Numbered from the stretch's first letter, positions 47,844 to 61,337 are shown. The stretch: DNA of 62,369 nt from Nocardiopsis sp. CNT312 (GCF_000515115.1 NZ_AZXF01000031.1:1-62369); one strand, 5' to 3'. The notes: a model not told the origin generated them from the sequence alone. Translations and numbers: made by a program.

Positions 47844-48128
47844 TCACAGGATCGCCGTGCCACCGCGACGCCGCCGCCCGGCGCCTCCCGGCCCCGCCCC
47901 GAAGGGCCAGCGGGCACAGGGGGACTCCGTACGGGGATCGGCCGCGGCCTCTTGGTCAGCACGGAAGGTCTCGGGGCCGACGCCCGCAGCGGTCCGTGGC
48001 ACAGCAGCGAACTCCTGGGGGGAGACGAACCCGGCCCCGCGCCGCGGGGCAGCGGTCCGACCACCTCTGCCCGTGTCCGCCGTCCCCTCGTCCCGGTCCC
48101 GCCGCATGGTCTCCGACCCGGTGTCCAT
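47844..48128 (-). CDS. Possible small hypothetical protein
   Basis: This 94-codon frame encodes MDTGSETMRRDRDEGTADTG and continues as an Arg/Gly/Ala-rich, low-complexity sequence without recognisable motifs. TATGCT ends six bases before the ATG, so it could be leaderless. The composition could also arise by chance in GC-rich DNA. It fills most of the 350-bp gap between mazG and the APS-kinase gene; if it is not coding, that gap holds nothing else I can identify. Confidence 0.3.
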   Translation of the reverse strand: MDTGSETMRRDRDEGTADTGRGGRTAAPRRGAGFVSPQEFAAVPRTAAGVGPETFRADQEAAADPRTESPCARWPFGAGPGGAGRRRRGGTAIL

Positions 48129-48184
48129 GGCTCCAGCATAGGATCGCGTGCCACCGGGTGGCGCACCCCTCTTCCCCGCGGCCC

Positions 48185-49720
48185 TCACTCCCGCTCCGGC
48201 AGCCAGCCGCCCTCGCGCAGCGCGGCCAGTACCCGGGCCGCTGACTCGTGCGGGTCCTCGCCGACCGTGTGGAGCACCATGTCGGCGTCGTCCGGCTCCT
48301 CGTAGGGGTCGGACACCCCGGTGAACTCCGGGATCTCCCCTGCCCTGGCCTTGGCGTACAGGCCCTTGCGGTCGCGGGCCTCGCACACCTCCAGCGGCGT
48401 CGCCACGTGCACGAGGAAGAAGTCGCCGAACTCCTCCACCATGGACCGGACCTCGGCCCGGCTCGCGGCGTAGGGGGCGATCGGCGCGCACACGGCCACA
48501 CCGCCGTGCCGGGTGATCTCCGAGGCCACGTAACCGATGCGGCGGACGTTCATCTCGCGGTCCTCCCGCGAGAAGGTGAGCCCCTTGGAGAGCATGAGCC
48601 GCACCACGTCCCCGTCCAGGAGCGTGACGGTGCGCCCGGCCCTGCGGATCCCCTGCCGCACCATCCCGGCGATGGTCGACTTGCCCGACCCCGACAGACC
48701 CGTGAACAGCAGGGTCAGCCCCCGCCGGGTCCGCGCCGGACGCAGCCGGGCCAACTCGGCTCCCACCCTCGCGGGTGTGAACCATGAGGGCAGCGCCCTC
48801 CCGTGCGCCAACTCCTCCTCCACCTCGGTGTCGCCGGGCTCGGCCCGGCGGGACCCCTCCGCCGCCTCCGCCTCGGGCCGCCACGCGGCCGTGTCCGTGT
48901 CGTAGCACCAGGGCTGGGGGGACACCAGCACCACCGGCGGGTCGAACGCCGCGGCACCGTCGGTGTCGGCACCGGCCGCCCCCGCCTCCACCAGCAGGTG
49001 CGTCGCCCCGTAGGCGGAGGCCACGTGCGCGGCCAAGGCCACGTCGCGGGCGTCCCACCGGCCGCCGAGCGCACCCCGCGACCGCGCCTCGGAGCGCGGC
49101 AGCGTGCACACGACGAACCGGGTGTGGGCCGGCAGCAGGGGCTCGGCCGCGAGCGCCGCCGGTGCCAGCCCCTCCTCCTCCAACGGCGCGTCGATGAGCA
49201 CCAGCAGCTCCGCCTGCCCCAGCGCCTCGGCCTCGGCACGGATCTGGTGGAGGGCACGGTGGTGCAGGGGGCGGTCGGTGACCACGGCCAGGACGGGCCG
49301 GTCCGCGCAGGTCCCGAGCTCACGCCGGCCGCGCACCTCGGCCGGGGTGGCACGCAGTTTGCGCAGCACGCCGCCCATGGGCAGGTTGACCAGGCGCACC
49401 TCGCCGGACACACGGTGCCCGCCCCCGGACTGCCACCTCTCGCCGACCTCCAGCTCCGCCAGCGGGAAGCCCTCCGGGTCCGCCAAGACCAGCCGCTCCT
49501 GGCCGGCGAGTTCGGAGGGGACGCGCAACGTGACCGGAACCGGCCACCGGCGGCCGTCCCCGCGCGCCTCCTCCGCCTCCTGCCGGGTCATGAACCCGGG
49601 CAGGGGACAGGCACCGTTGAGGATCAGTTCCAGGTGCGCGAGCTCGTCCCGGGACGGGGTGATGACCCGCGCTTCCGGCCGACCGACCTGCGTGTTCACG
49701 AGCCCGTTGGCACTCACCAC
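48185..49720 (-). CDS. cysC: ATP-sulfurylase-like/APS kinase fusion protein
   Basis: This is a 511-residue protein. Residues ~335-511 are a complete APS kinase that makes PAPS: P-loop GLSGSGKST (341-349), LLDGDVVR, LSKGLTFSREDREMN, CAPIAPY and the family KGLYAKARAGEIPEFTG. Residues ~1-320 follow the ATP-sulfurylase architecture (PUA-like start; YGATHLLVEAG; LPSWFTPARVGAEL before the kinase). However, the catalytic QTRNPxHRAH is RPLHHRALH (150-158) and the usual GRDHAG is EAGAAG. The sulfurylase half therefore looks inactive or changed. GTG 49720 has GGGGAGG upstream. No cysDN or sulfotransferase gene is adjacent. Confidence 0.85.
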   Translation of the reverse strand: MVSANGLVNTQVGRPEARVITPSRDELAHLELILNGACPLPGFMTRQEAEEARGDGRRWPVPVTLRVPSELAGQERLVLADPEGFPLAELEVGERWQSGGGHRVSGEVRLVNLPMGGVLRKLRATPAEVRGRRELGTCADRPVLAVVTDRPLHHRALHQIRAEAEALGQAELLVLIDAPLEEEGLAPAALAAEPLLPAHTRFVVCTLPRSEARSRGALGGRWDARDVALAAHVASAYGATHLLVEAGAAGADTDGAAAFDPPVVLVSPQPWCYDTDTAAWRPEAEAAEGSRRAEPGDTEVEEELAHGRALPSWFTPARVGAELARLRPARTRRGLTLLFTGLSGSGKSTIAGMVRQGIRRAGRTVTLLDGDVVRLMLSKGLTFSREDREMNVRRIGYVASEITRHGGVAVCAPIAPYAASRAEVRSMVEEFGDFFLVHVATPLEVCEARDRKGLYAKARAGEIPEFTGVSDPYEEPDDADMVLHTVGEDPHESAARVLAALREGGWLPERE

Positions 49721-50024
49721 GCGTTTCCTCCCCTGTCGCGGTCCACGTCGCACCCAGCGTATGCCCGCGCCCGGGGCCTGCCCGCCCCGTGTCCGGCCAC
49801 ACGGAATAGGAGCAGGTCGCCACAGGTTTGCACCCGTAGGCGCCGACCACCTCGGCGCGGAGGGGACGGTGGCCGCGCCCCGAGGCGTCGTCCACAGCCC
49901 CCCGCACAGCGACGGCGGAGTCGCTAGGCTGAGGGGGACGGGCGGCCGTGCCGATCACCGCCCTCCGCCACGCAGGCCGCGACCCTTACGCCTGCAGCCG
50001 GACCACTCTCTTCCGCTTGGTGCC
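49721..50024. other. Divergent intergenic region before mfd
   Basis: This is 304 bp with no supported gene. TAGGCT near 49934 on the plus strand could be the -10 for mfd, giving a leader of about 85 bases. CATACGCT near 49763 on the minus strand could serve the APS-kinase gene. GC-rich inverted repeats are present but unremarkable. Confidence 0.3.
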
Positions 50025-53615
<3,591 letters not shown>

Positions 53616-53679
53616 CCCGGGCCGGGGTCAGCCGCGTGCGGCGGGCCCCTGCCCGGGTCAGGAGGGGCGGAGTGGGAGC

Positions 53680-55356
53680 TCATCTCTGCGGGCTGTCGAT
53701 CTCGTCCGGGTCGGCCTCGTAGGTGATGCCGTACATCTCCTCGGGCTCTTCCAGGGGCTGGCTGCGCCGGGCCGCCCTCGCCTTCCGGGCGGTCTTCGCC
53801 ACGCGACGGGCCGCACGCTCCTCCTTTCGGTGGGCGCGCAACTCCTTTCGGGCCTCCCTGCGCGCGACGCGCTCCGCCGCCCGGTCCTCGCGGACCCTCT
53901 CCCGCGCCCGCAGCCGCTCCGTGAAGCGCTCCGCCTCCGACTGCTCCGGCTCACCGGATCCGGACTCCTCCTCGAGCGGGTGCAGCGGCGTCACCGTCGC
54001 CAACCCCTCACCCACCGGCACCTCCTCCAACAGCTTCAACTGCTCGTGTCCCGGAGACCCCTGCTCGGCCTCGGCCGACTCCTGGCCGCCACCGGCCCCG
54101 GTGGCGGCCAGGCGCATCTTGCGCGCGTACCACCAGTTGGCGATCCAGGCGGCGATCGCCGCCGCCACACCCACCTCCAAGGCTGCGACCAACCCCACCT
54201 GCCAAGCCGACGGGCCGATGTCGGTGAGCCGCTCCGCCCCCATGGGACCGCCCGCGAGCCAGCCCAGCACGGCGCATAGGAGACCCGTGGCCACACCGCA
54301 CACGAACCCCCACAGCGGGGCCGCCTCACTGACCACGTCGGGGGCGCTGCGCTGGGTCAGCACCCCTCCGAACGCCCCCGCGGCGAAGGGGAGTGCCAGG
54401 GCGGCCAGCGACACCGCGGGGGCGGCCCCGTTCTCCGGCAGGACGACCAGCATGGGCAGCAGCGGCAGCTCCCCCACCGACACTCCCGTCGGTGCCACGA
54501 CGGTCCCCTCGCCCACCGCGAACCCCGGGCCGAGCGCGTAGCAGACCGAGAACACCGCGGCGTTCGGCAGATAGGCGATCTGGATGAGCAGCAACAGCGT
54601 GCCGCCCACCGCCCCCGGGGCGAGGGTGCGGGTGGCCTCCACCGCGTCCGGCAGGTTCACGGCGAACGCGAGGAGGAACAGCAGCAGGCCACCCAGAAGC
54701 AGCGATCCCGTCGCCGCCGCCGTACCCACCGCGAGTGAGCGCGCCCTGCCTGGTATGAGGTCCATCAGGGCGCGGACGGTGACCCTGCGCTCCAGCATCA
54801 TCTGCCGCAGCGCCCCCAGCCCTCCCGCGAGGAAAGCGATGGCAAAGCCCATGACCAGAGCGGACACCATGCCGGACTCCAGGGTCTCGGTACGGACCAG
54901 GAGGGCCAGCGTGCCCGCGATCGCCGCGTAGGGACCGGCGATCGCCAGAGCGGCCCGGTACACGTGCCGCAGGCGTCCGATCTCGCACGTGCGGGCCAGC
55001 CACCGGCCCGAACGGTACAGCAGCAGGCCGGGGATGAGCACCAGACCGATGGGCAGCAGCCCGTACCGCGCCTCCTCCACCGTGAACCCCACGCGGTGGC
55101 CCACCAGCCAGGCGGTCACGGCACCGCGGAGGAGTTCGTCGATCTCCTCCACGAACGTGGCGTGCGGCGCGGCCACCCACCCGGCGATCGTGAGCGTGAC
55201 GATCACGGCCAGCCCGCTACCCGAGGCGGTGGCCGCGGCGATACCGCCGGTCGTGTAAATCGGGCGGGGGGCGTGGGTCCGGGCCCGGGGCGTGTCGACC
55301 CGTGTACGGCCCGCCCGGGGTCGGCCGCGGTCGGGGGGAGATCCTGGCGTACTCAC
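53680..55356 (-). CDS. DUF6350 family integral membrane protein
   Basis: This 558-residue protein has a basic Pro/Arg N-terminus, about ten transmembrane helices between residues 38 and 415 (ending AAAIAAWIANWWYARKM), and a long cytoplasmic tail. The tail is dominated by Arg/Glu/Ala coiled-coil-like sequence (residues ~460-540). Family members of this design sit near sucCD and purine genes in many actinomycetes; their function is unknown. The GTG at 55356 has no clear ribosome-binding site. It converges on mfd. Confidence 0.85.
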   Translation of the reverse strand: MSTPGSPPDRGRPRAGRTRVDTPRARTHAPRPIYTTGGIAAATASGSGLAVIVTLTIAGWVAAPHATFVEEIDELLRGAVTAWLVGHRVGFTVEEARYGLLPIGLVLIPGLLLYRSGRWLARTCEIGRLRHVYRAALAIAGPYAAIAGTLALLVRTETLESGMVSALVMGFAIAFLAGGLGALRQMMLERRVTVRALMDLIPGRARSLAVGTAAATGSLLLGGLLLFLLAFAVNLPDAVEATRTLAPGAVGGTLLLLIQIAYLPNAAVFSVCYALGPGFAVGEGTVVAPTGVSVGELPLLPMLVVLPENGAAPAVSLAALALPFAAGAFGGVLTQRSAPDVVSEAAPLWGFVCGVATGLLCAVLGWLAGGPMGAERLTDIGPSAWQVGLVAALEVGVAAAIAAWIANWWYARKMRLAATGAGGGQESAEAEQGSPGHEQLKLLEEVPVGEGLATVTPLHPLEEESGSGEPEQSEAERFTERLRARERVREDRAAERVARREARKELRAHRKEERAARRVAKTARKARAARRSQPLEEPEEMYGITYEADPDEIDSPQR

Positions 55357-55492
55357 CCGGCTTATGCTGCCAGGCCCCGGTTTGCTCGGCCGAGTCCCGG
55401 CCGGGTGTGTCGCCGGTGGAACCCCGCCGCGGTACGCGCCGTCCTAGACACCGAAGCCCGCTCTCTGTACTGATCCCCTGAAGGGAAGGCCG

Positions 55493-55975
55493 ATGGCTGG
55501 TCCCAGCTCCGACCACGGATACCGCCTGTCCGACGACGAGCGCGACGAGGCGCTGGAGGGCCTGCGGAAGGCGCTTGAGGAGGGGCGGCTGGACCTGGCC
55601 GAACACGAGTCGCGCTCCGACGCCGCGCTGAGGGCGGTCACGTCCGCCGACCTGCTCCCGCTCTTCTCCGACCTGCCCGAACACCTGCGCCCCGCCTCGA
55701 TCACCGCTCCGCACGGGGGGACGGTAGCCGAGAAGGGCGCGAAGGCCCCCGCCGGGCGCACCGGCCCGAAGGGGCGCGGTGTGAACATCGGTGGACTGGC
55801 CGGCTGGGGCGGGTTCCTGTTCTTCGTGTGGGGCCTGCCCACGCTGATCGGCGGCAACGTCACGGGCTTCCTGGTCTTCCTCGGCTTCTTCTGCATGCTC
55901 GTCCTGGGACCGGCCGTCGGCCAGTACCTGCACAACCGCCGGGAGGGCGGTCGGGGCTCCGTCGAAAGCGGCTGA
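55493..55975 (+). CDS. DUF1707 protein with two C-terminal membrane helices
   Basis: In this 160-residue protein, residues ~8-60 form a DUF1707 domain (YRLSDDERDEALEGLRKALEEGRLDLAEHESR). Two hydrophobic helices follow (about 98-118 and 122-142: GWGGFLFFVWGLPTLIGG and TGFLVFLGFFCMLVLGPAVG). ATG 55493 has GAAGGGAAGG upstream. It is divergent from the DUF6350 gene and convergent with sucD. Role unknown. Confidence 0.85.
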   Translation: MAGPSSDHGYRLSDDERDEALEGLRKALEEGRLDLAEHESRSDAALRAVTSADLLPLFSDLPEHLRPASITAPHGGTVAEKGAKAPAGRTGPKGRGVNIGGLAGWGGFLFFVWGLPTLIGGNVTGFLVFLGFFCMLVLGPAVGQYLHNRREGGRGSVESG

Positions 55976-55984
55976 GGGCAGAGA

Positions 55985-56026
55985 CGGCTCCGCCCCGCCA
56001 CCGGAGGAGGTGGCGGGGCGGAGCCG
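55985..56026. terminator. 17-bp perfect hairpin between DUF1707 gene and sucD
   Basis: CGGCTCCGCCCCGCCAC (55985-56001) pairs with GTGGCGGGGCGGAGCCG (56010-56026) around an 8-base loop. It lies ten bases after the DUF1707 stop and 35 bases beyond the sucD stop, so it can end transcription from both sides. Confidence 0.8.
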
Positions 56027-56060
56027 CGGCAAGCACGGAGCCCGGACGGGCGCTTTGTTC

Positions 56061-56939
56061 CTAGAACAGCGCGCGCGCCAGCTCGGCGGTCTCGCTGGGG
56101 GTCTTGCCGACCTTGACGCCGACGGCCTCCAGGGCCTCCTTCTTGGCGGCCGCGGTGCCCGAGGAGCCGGACACGATGGCGCCCGCGTGGCCCATGGTCT
56201 TGCCCTCGGGGGCGGTGAAGCCCGCGACGTAGCCGACGACCGGCTTGGTGACGTTCTCCTTGATGAAGTCCGCCGCACGCTCCTCGGCGTCGCCGCCGAT
56301 CTCCCCGATCATCACGATGACGTCGGTGTCGGGGTCGTCCTGGAACGCCTTGAGCGCGTCGATGTGGGTGGTGCCGATGATCGGGTCGCCGCCGATACCC
56401 ACGCAGGTGGAGAAGCCGATGTCACGCAGCTCGTACATCATCTGGTAGGTCAGGGTGCCGGACTTGGACACCAGACCGATGCGGCCGGGCTTGGTGATGT
56501 CGGCCGGGATGATGCCGGCGTTGGACTGTCCCGGGGTGATGAGGCCGGGGCAGTTCGGACCGACGATGCGGGTCTTGTTGCCCTTGGATCCGGCGTAGGA
56601 CCAGAAGTAGGCGGTGTCGTGCACCGGGATGCCCTCGGTGATGACGACGGCCAGAGCGATCTCGGCGTCAATCGCCTCGACGACGGCGCTCTTGGTGAAC
56701 TTCGGCGGAACGAAGATCACGGTGACGTCGGCGCCGGTGGCCGCCATGCCCTCGGCCACGGAACCGAACACGGGTACCTCGGTGCCGTCGAAGTCGACCT
56801 TCTGGCCGGCCTTGCGCGGGTTCACACCGCCGACGACGTTGGTGCCCGACGCGAGCATGCGGCGGGTGTGCTTGGTGCCCTCAGAGCCGGTCATGCCCTG
56901 GACCAGCACCTTGCTGTCCTTGTTCAGGAAGATAGCCAT
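56061..56939 (-). CDS. sucD: Succinate-CoA ligase, alpha subunit
   Basis: This 292-residue subunit binds CoA and carries the phospho-histidine. The Rossmann CoA-binding start is [19 protein letters not shown], and the active-site His lies in [15 protein letters not shown] (about residue 245). Together with SucC it interconverts succinyl-CoA and succinate with NTP formation in the TCA cycle. It begins 14 bases after the sucC stop and is the second gene of the operon. Confidence 0.97.
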   Translation of the reverse strand: MAIFLNKDSKVLVQGMTGSEGTKHTRRMLASGTNVVGGVNPRKAGQKVDFDGTEVPVFGSVAEGMAATGADVTVIFVPPKFTKSAVVEAIDAEIALAVVITEGIPVHDTAYFWSYAGSKGNKTRIVGPNCPGLITPGQSNAGIIPADITKPGRIGLVSKSGTLTYQMMYELRDIGFSTCVGIGGDPIIGTTHIDALKAFQDDPDTDVIVMIGEIGGDAEERAADFIKENVTKPVVGYVAGFTAPEGKTMGHAGAIVSGSSGTAAAKKEALEAVGVKVGKTPSETAELARALF

Positions 56940-56953
56940 GGTTTCTTCGTCCC

Positions 56954-58135
56954 CTACTTCGCCGCGAGCTCGGCGGCCTGTGCGGCGGCGCCGTCCATCG
57001 TGTCGACCTGTCGAACGGCCGGGTGGGCGCGCTCGGTGAGGATCTGGCGGCCCAGTTCGGCGTTGTTGCCGTCCAGGCGCACGACCAGCGGCTTGCTGAC
57101 GTCGTCGCCGCGGCCCTCAAGCAGCTCCAGGGCCTGGACGATGCCGTTGGCCACGGCGTCACAGGCGGTGATGCCGCCGAAGACGTTGACGAACACGCTC
57201 TCGACGGCCGGGTCGCCGAGGATGATCTCCAGACCGTTGGCCATCACCTCGGCGGAGGCACCGCCACCGATGTCGAGGAAGTTGGCAGGCTTGACACCGC
57301 CGTGCTCCTCACCGGCGTAGGCGACCACGTCCAGTGTGGACATGACCAGGCCCGCGCCGTTGCCGATGATGCCGACCTGGCCGTCGAGCTTGACGTAGTT
57401 GAGGCCCTTCTCCTTGGCCTTCACCTCAAGGGGGTCGCCCTCCTCGGCCACGGCGAGACTGTCGAGGTCCTGGCGGAACTCGGCGTTCGCGTCGAGGGTC
57501 ACCTTGCCGTCGAGGGCGATCACCCGGCCGTCCGAGGTGAGGATGAGCGGGTTCACCTCCACGAGGGTGGCGTCCTTGCCCACGAAGGCGTCCCACAGCT
57601 TGGTGATGACCTCTGCTGCGCCCGCGGCGGCGGTCTCGGGAAGCTTGCCCGCCTTGGCGATCTCCGCGGCGACGTCCGCCGGGGCACCGGTCAGCGGATC
57701 GATGGCGATCTTGGCGACGGCGTCGGGGTTGGTCTCGGCGACCTCCTCGATCTCCACACCGCCCTCGGCGGAGCAGATCGACAGGAAGGTCCGGTTGGCC
57801 CGGTCCAGGAGGAAGGAGAAGTAGTACTCCTCCGCGATGTCGGAGGCCTCCTCCACCAGGACGCGGTGGACCGTGTGGCCCTTGATGTCCATGCCGAGGA
57901 TCTGCTCGGCCTTGGCCTGGGCGTCCTCGGGACCGTCGGCGACCTTCACGCCGCCGGCCTTGCCGCGGCCTCCGGTCTTGACCTGCGCCTTGACGACGAC
58001 GCGCTGCTTCCCGGCGGCGGCGAACTCATCAGCGATGGCACGTGCCTCAGCGGCCGTGCTCGCCACCTTTCCCTGGGGTACGGGAACTCCGTACTCTGCG
58101 AAGAGTTGCTTCGCCTGGTATTCGAACAGGTCCAC
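56954..58135 (-). CDS. sucC: Succinate-CoA ligase, beta subunit
   Basis: This is a 393-residue ATP-grasp protein. Signatures include [41 protein letters not shown] and [21 protein letters not shown] with the downstream [16 protein letters not shown] 58135 has AAGGA about nine bases upstream. It leads the sucCD operon; nucleotide preference (ATP or GTP) cannot be read by eye. Confidence 0.97.
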   Translation of the reverse strand: MDLFEYQAKQLFAEYGVPVPQGKVASTAAEARAIADEFAAAGKQRVVVKAQVKTGGRGKAGGVKVADGPEDAQAKAEQILGMDIKGHTVHRVLVEEASDIAEEYYFSFLLDRANRTFLSICSAEGGVEIEEVAETNPDAVAKIAIDPLTGAPADVAAEIAKAGKLPETAAAGAAEVITKLWDAFVGKDATLVEVNPLILTSDGRVIALDGKVTLDANAEFRQDLDSLAVAEEGDPLEVKAKEKGLNYVKLDGQVGIIGNGAGLVMSTLDVVAYAGEEHGGVKPANFLDIGGGASAEVMANGLEIILGDPAVESVFVNVFGGITACDAVANGIVQALELLEGRGDDVSKPLVVRLDGNNAELGRQILTERAHPAVRQVDTMDGAAAQAAELAAK

Positions 58136-58462
58136 GAGGGTCCGTCCTTGTAACTCGCTGGCTCAGTGTCTGCCGGGGTGGCCTGGTCCGGATCGGCTGT
58201 GACCCACTGATCATGTGTCACACGACGGACAGCCTGGGGGCTGAGCCGCTTCAGAAGATCGAGAACGCCGCGGAGTGCCACCCGCGACATGCGCAAAGCT
58301 TAGTCGCCCGGTATTCGGCCGCCGGACACCGGGGGCGTGTTGCCTCAGGCCGGATCCGGCTCCACTGCGCCTTTTGCGGCCCCGGCGTGGGAATTCATGT
58401 GACCAGCGACACGAAGAATCACAGCCCCATGTCCGTTTCGCTCCGCTTTGGTGCGACGAAGG
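58136..58462. other. Intergenic region upstream of sucC
   Basis: This is 327 bp with no supported gene. It should contain the sucCD promoter; TGTGTCACACG near 58215 is a small palindrome (GTGTCAC/GTGACAC-like). Towards 58400 the sequence is the 3' flank of the B12-binding protein gene. I see no riboswitch or repeat. Confidence 0.3.
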
Positions 58463-58864
58463 TCACGCCGCGTGCGCTGGACGCACGTTCTCCCTCACCC
58501 AGTCGGCGATCTCGGCGGTCGGTGTCCCGGGCGTGAAGATCTTCGCCACGCCCAGGCCTTCGAGCTCCTCGACGTCGGCGTCCGGAATGATGCCGCCGCC
58601 GAAGACCCGGATGTCGGTGGCGCCGTGCTCCCCCAACAGCTCCATGACCCGCGCGAAGAGGGTCATGTGCGCCCCGGAGAGGATCGACAGCCCGATGGCG
58701 TCCACGTCTTCCTGCAGGGCCGCGGCCACGATCATCTCCGGGGTCTGGCGCAGACCGAGGTAGACGACCTCCACACCGGCGTCCCGCAGCACACGCGCGA
58801 CGATCTTGACGCCCCGGTCGTGTCCGTCCAGACCCGGTTTGGCGACAAGGACCCTCGCGGCCAT
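58463..58864 (-). CDS. Stand-alone cobalamin-binding domain protein
   Basis: This 133-residue protein is entirely a B12-binding domain of the methylmalonyl-CoA mutase type: [10 protein letters not shown] (His at about residue 15 replaces the lower cobalt ligand), [12 protein letters not shown] and FGGGIIPD. Length and sequence resemble the small subunit of isobutyryl-CoA-type mutases (about 135 residues). No catalytic large subunit is encoded in this window, so the partner must lie elsewhere. It is transcribed alone. Confidence 0.92.
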   Translation of the reverse strand: MAARVLVAKPGLDGHDRGVKIVARVLRDAGVEVVYLGLRQTPEMIVAAALQEDVDAIGLSILSGAHMTLFARVMELLGEHGATDIRVFGGGIIPDADVEELEGLGVAKIFTPGTPTAEIADWVRENVRPAHAA

Positions 58865-58978
58865 GGCACAACCCCTTCGCTGCCGTTTCGGCCCCGCGGG
58901 GCCGTACTGCGGTCTCCTCCGAAGAGTAACGCAGCCCGCCGCCGGATGGCCGCTTCCGAAGACGGGTACCTACCCGTC

Positions 58979-59251
58979 ATGGAGGACGACTTCGAGCAGC
59001 TCAGTACCGACGAACTCCGTGACCGGGCCGTCCAGCACGCGAAGCGGCGCTGGGACGTGCGCTTCTTCTGGCGCCTGCTGAAACTCATCCCGGCCGCCGA
59101 GGCCGTGTCGGGCAGGACCGAGGTCAGTGAGGCGAGTGTCGCCCAGGCGTCGGGCTTCCTGTACGAGGCGCTCGCCGAGGAGAGCGACCCCGGGGTCCAG
59201 GAGGCGCTGCGCCCCGTCTACATCGACTACCTCAGAGAGCACGTGGACTAG
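58979..59251 (+). CDS. Conserved hypothetical actinobacterial protein
   Basis: This is a roughly 90-residue soluble, acidic, helical protein (MEDDFEQLSTDELRDRAVQHAKRRWDVRFFWRLLKLIP, then EALRPVYIDYLREHV). Similar small proteins are known to me from other actinomycetes without an assigned function. ATG 58979 was preferred since it matches those starts; ATG 58946 would add 11 residues. It precedes the alkylation-repair operon by about 45 bp on the same strand. Confidence 0.7.
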   Translation: MEDDFEQLSTDELRDRAVQHAKRRWDVRFFWRLLKLIPAAEAVSGRTEVSEASVAQASGFLYEALAEESDPGVQEALRPVYIDYLREHVD

Positions 59252-59294
59252 ACGTCCGAAAACCGCCAGCCCCGCCGGTGCGCCTTCGGCCACC

Positions 59295-60725
59295 ATGGAT
59301 GGCGTGATGGACGAAGACCAGCGCTATCGCGCGGTACGCAGCCGTGACGCCCGCTTCGACGGCGTCTTCTACACGGCGGTGCGCACCACGGGGATCTACT
59401 GCCGGCCCAGTTGCCCGGCGGTCACCCCCAAACGCGTGAACACCCGCTTCTACCCCTCCTCCGCGGCGGCCCAGGAGGCCGGCTTCCGGGCCTGCAAACG
59501 CTGCCGTCCCGACCGCGTGCCCGGATCACCGGAGTGGAACCTGCGGGCCGACGCGGTCGGGCGGGCCATGCGCCTCATCCGCGACGGAGCCGTGGACCGC
59601 GGCGGGGTCGGGGCGCTCGCCGACGCCGTCGGCTACAGCGAGCGACAGCTGCACCGGCTGCTCACCGCCGAGGTCGGCGCGGGTCCCCTCGCCCTCGCAC
59701 GGGCCGAACGCGCGCAGACGGCCCGGGTCCTGGTGGAGACGACCACTATGCCGATGGCCGATATCGCCTTCGCCTCCGGTTTCAGCAGTGTCCGCCAGTT
59801 CAACGCGACCATGCGTGCCGTCTTCGACCGCACTCCGACACGGATGCGCGGGCGCGGCACGGCCCGGAGGAACCCCGGTGCCCTGCTGCTGCGTCTGCCC
59901 TACCGCGAACCCGGCGACGTTCCCGGCACGCTCCGCTTCCTGGGAGAGCGTGCGGTTCCGGGGGTCGAGGAGTACGCCGACGGCACCTACCGCCGCACGC
60001 TCGCCCTGCCCCGCGGGGTCGGCATCGTCGAGCTCTCCGCCGGAGACGGCTACGTCCGGTGCCGCCTGCGCCTGACCGAGCCGCGCGACCTCACCACCGC
60101 GGTCCGCCGCTGCCGGTCCCTGCTCGACCTGGACGCCGACCCCGTCGCGGTCGCCGAGACCTTCGCGGGCGACGGTCTCCTGGCCCCGCTGGTCGGCGCA
60201 CGCCCCGGAATCCGCTCCCCTGGCCACGTCGACCCGTCCGAACTCGCCGTCCGTGCCGTTCTCGGGCAGCAGGTGTCCGTCGCGGCGGCCCGGACCCTCG
60301 CCGGGCGGCTCGTCCGTGACCACGGCGTCCCGCTCCCCGAGGGCTTGGAGGCCCTCGGCGGCGGGTTGACCCACACGTTCCCGGCTCCGGAGGCGCTGGC
60401 CGCGGCGGACCCCGCGCGCCTGTCCGTCCCGCTCACGCGGGGCCGGACCCTCACCACGCTCGCGGCGTCGATCGCCGAGGGGGAGATCGACCTCGGCCCG
60501 GGGTGCGACCGGGAGGAGACGCAGCACCGGCTCCTGGGGCTGCGCGGTATCGGGCCGTGGACCGCACACTACATCCGCATGCGGGGGCTGGGCGATCCCG
60601 ACGTGCTCCTCGCCGGGGACCTGGGCGTCCGGAAGGCTCTAGGCTCCGCTGAGGGAGCGCGTTCCTGGAGCCCGTGGCGCTCGTACGCCACCCATCTCCT
60701 GTGGACCTCTCCAGAGAAGGACTAG
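59295..60725 (+). CDS. Ada-type regulator fused to AlkA DNA glycosylase
   Basis: This 476-residue fusion has three parts. The Ada N-terminal zinc/methyl-phosphotriester domain carries four Cys (36, 40, 67, 70 in GIYCRPSC and RACKRCRPD). An AraC-type helix-turn-helix region follows (~80-190; [35 protein letters not shown]). The AlkA 3-methyladenine glycosylase has its helix-hairpin-helix [15 protein letters not shown] and catalytic Asp442 in LAGDLGVRK. It should sense alkylation and excise alkylated bases. The Ada methyltransferase C-domain is absent and supplied by ogt, two bases downstream. ATG 59307 is an alternative start. Confidence 0.93.
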   Translation: MDGVMDEDQRYRAVRSRDARFDGVFYTAVRTTGIYCRPSCPAVTPKRVNTRFYPSSAAAQEAGFRACKRCRPDRVPGSPEWNLRADAVGRAMRLIRDGAVDRGGVGALADAVGYSERQLHRLLTAEVGAGPLALARAERAQTARVLVETTTMPMADIAFASGFSSVRQFNATMRAVFDRTPTRMRGRGTARRNPGALLLRLPYREPGDVPGTLRFLGERAVPGVEEYADGTYRRTLALPRGVGIVELSAGDGYVRCRLRLTEPRDLTTAVRRCRSLLDLDADPVAVAETFAGDGLLAPLVGARPGIRSPGHVDPSELAVRAVLGQQVSVAAARTLAGRLVRDHGVPLPEGLEALGGGLTHTFPAPEALAAADPARLSVPLTRGRTLTTLAASIAEGEIDLGPGCDREETQHRLLGLRGIGPWTAHYIRMRGLGDPDVLLAGDLGVRKALGSAEGARSWSPWRSYATHLLWTSPEKD

Positions 60726-60727
60726 CC

Positions 60728-61288
60728 ATGGACCAGACAGCACTGCCACTGGACTTCGAGGAGCCGAGGGCACCGCACCGGCTGCCGGGCAAGGGGTTCC
60801 GCGAGCCCTCGGCCCCGTTCCGGTTCACCACGATGGACTCGCCGGTGGGCGAGTTGACACTGTTCGGCGACGCGACGGCCCTCAGCGGCGTGTGGACCCG
60901 GAGCAAGCGGGGTGACGAGCCGCGCCCGATCCCGGAGGGGTGGGCCGAGGACCCGTCCCCCTTCGCGGAGGCGGAGCGCCAGTTGAACGCCTACTTCGCG
61001 GGGAAGCTCCGCGAGTTCGACCTCGAACTCGCACCGGTGGGCACCGCGTGGCAGCGGAAGGTGTGGACCGCGCTCACCACGATCCCGTACGGGGAGACCG
61101 TGTCCTACGGCCGGCTGGCCCAGGAGTTGGGGCGGCCCACCGCCTCCCGGGCGGTCGGCATGGCCAACGGGCGCAACCCCATCAGCATCATCGTGCCCTG
61201 CCACCGGGTGATCGGGGCGGACGGGGCCCTGACCGGTTACGCGGGGGGTCTGGACCGCAAGAGGTTCCTGTTGGCCCTGGAGTCGTGA
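60728..61288 (+). CDS. ogt: Methylated-DNA-protein-cysteine methyltransferase
   Basis: This 186-residue suicide enzyme removes O6-alkyl groups from guanine. The active-site motif is [10 protein letters not shown] (acceptor Cys158), preceded by the helix-turn-helix region [17 protein letters not shown] and the Arg finger in [16 protein letters not shown] 60728 has AGAAGGA six bases upstream. It follows the Ada-AlkA gene by two bases, so the pair forms an alkylation-response operon, presumably induced through Ada. Confidence 0.96.
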   Translation: MDQTALPLDFEEPRAPHRLPGKGFREPSAPFRFTTMDSPVGELTLFGDATALSGVWTRSKRGDEPRPIPEGWAEDPSPFAEAERQLNAYFAGKLREFDLELAPVGTAWQRKVWTALTTIPYGETVSYGRLAQELGRPTASRAVGMANGRNPISIIVPCHRVIGADGALTGYAGGLDRKRFLLALES

Positions 61289-61337
61289 TCCTCCCGTTTG
61301 CCACTCACAGAGCGTTTACGACCTATAGCTTTCTGAC

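Noticed and set aside
49104..50024. Upstream extension of mfd to 1503 residues
   Set aside because: The extra segment is antisense to the APS-kinase fusion gene and has no Mfd homology; the family start is ATG 50025.
58946..58978. Longer start (ATG 58946) for the hypothetical protein at 58979
   Set aside because: The additional 11 residues lack a ribosome-binding site and remembered homologues begin at the MEDD-type start; kept only as an alternative.
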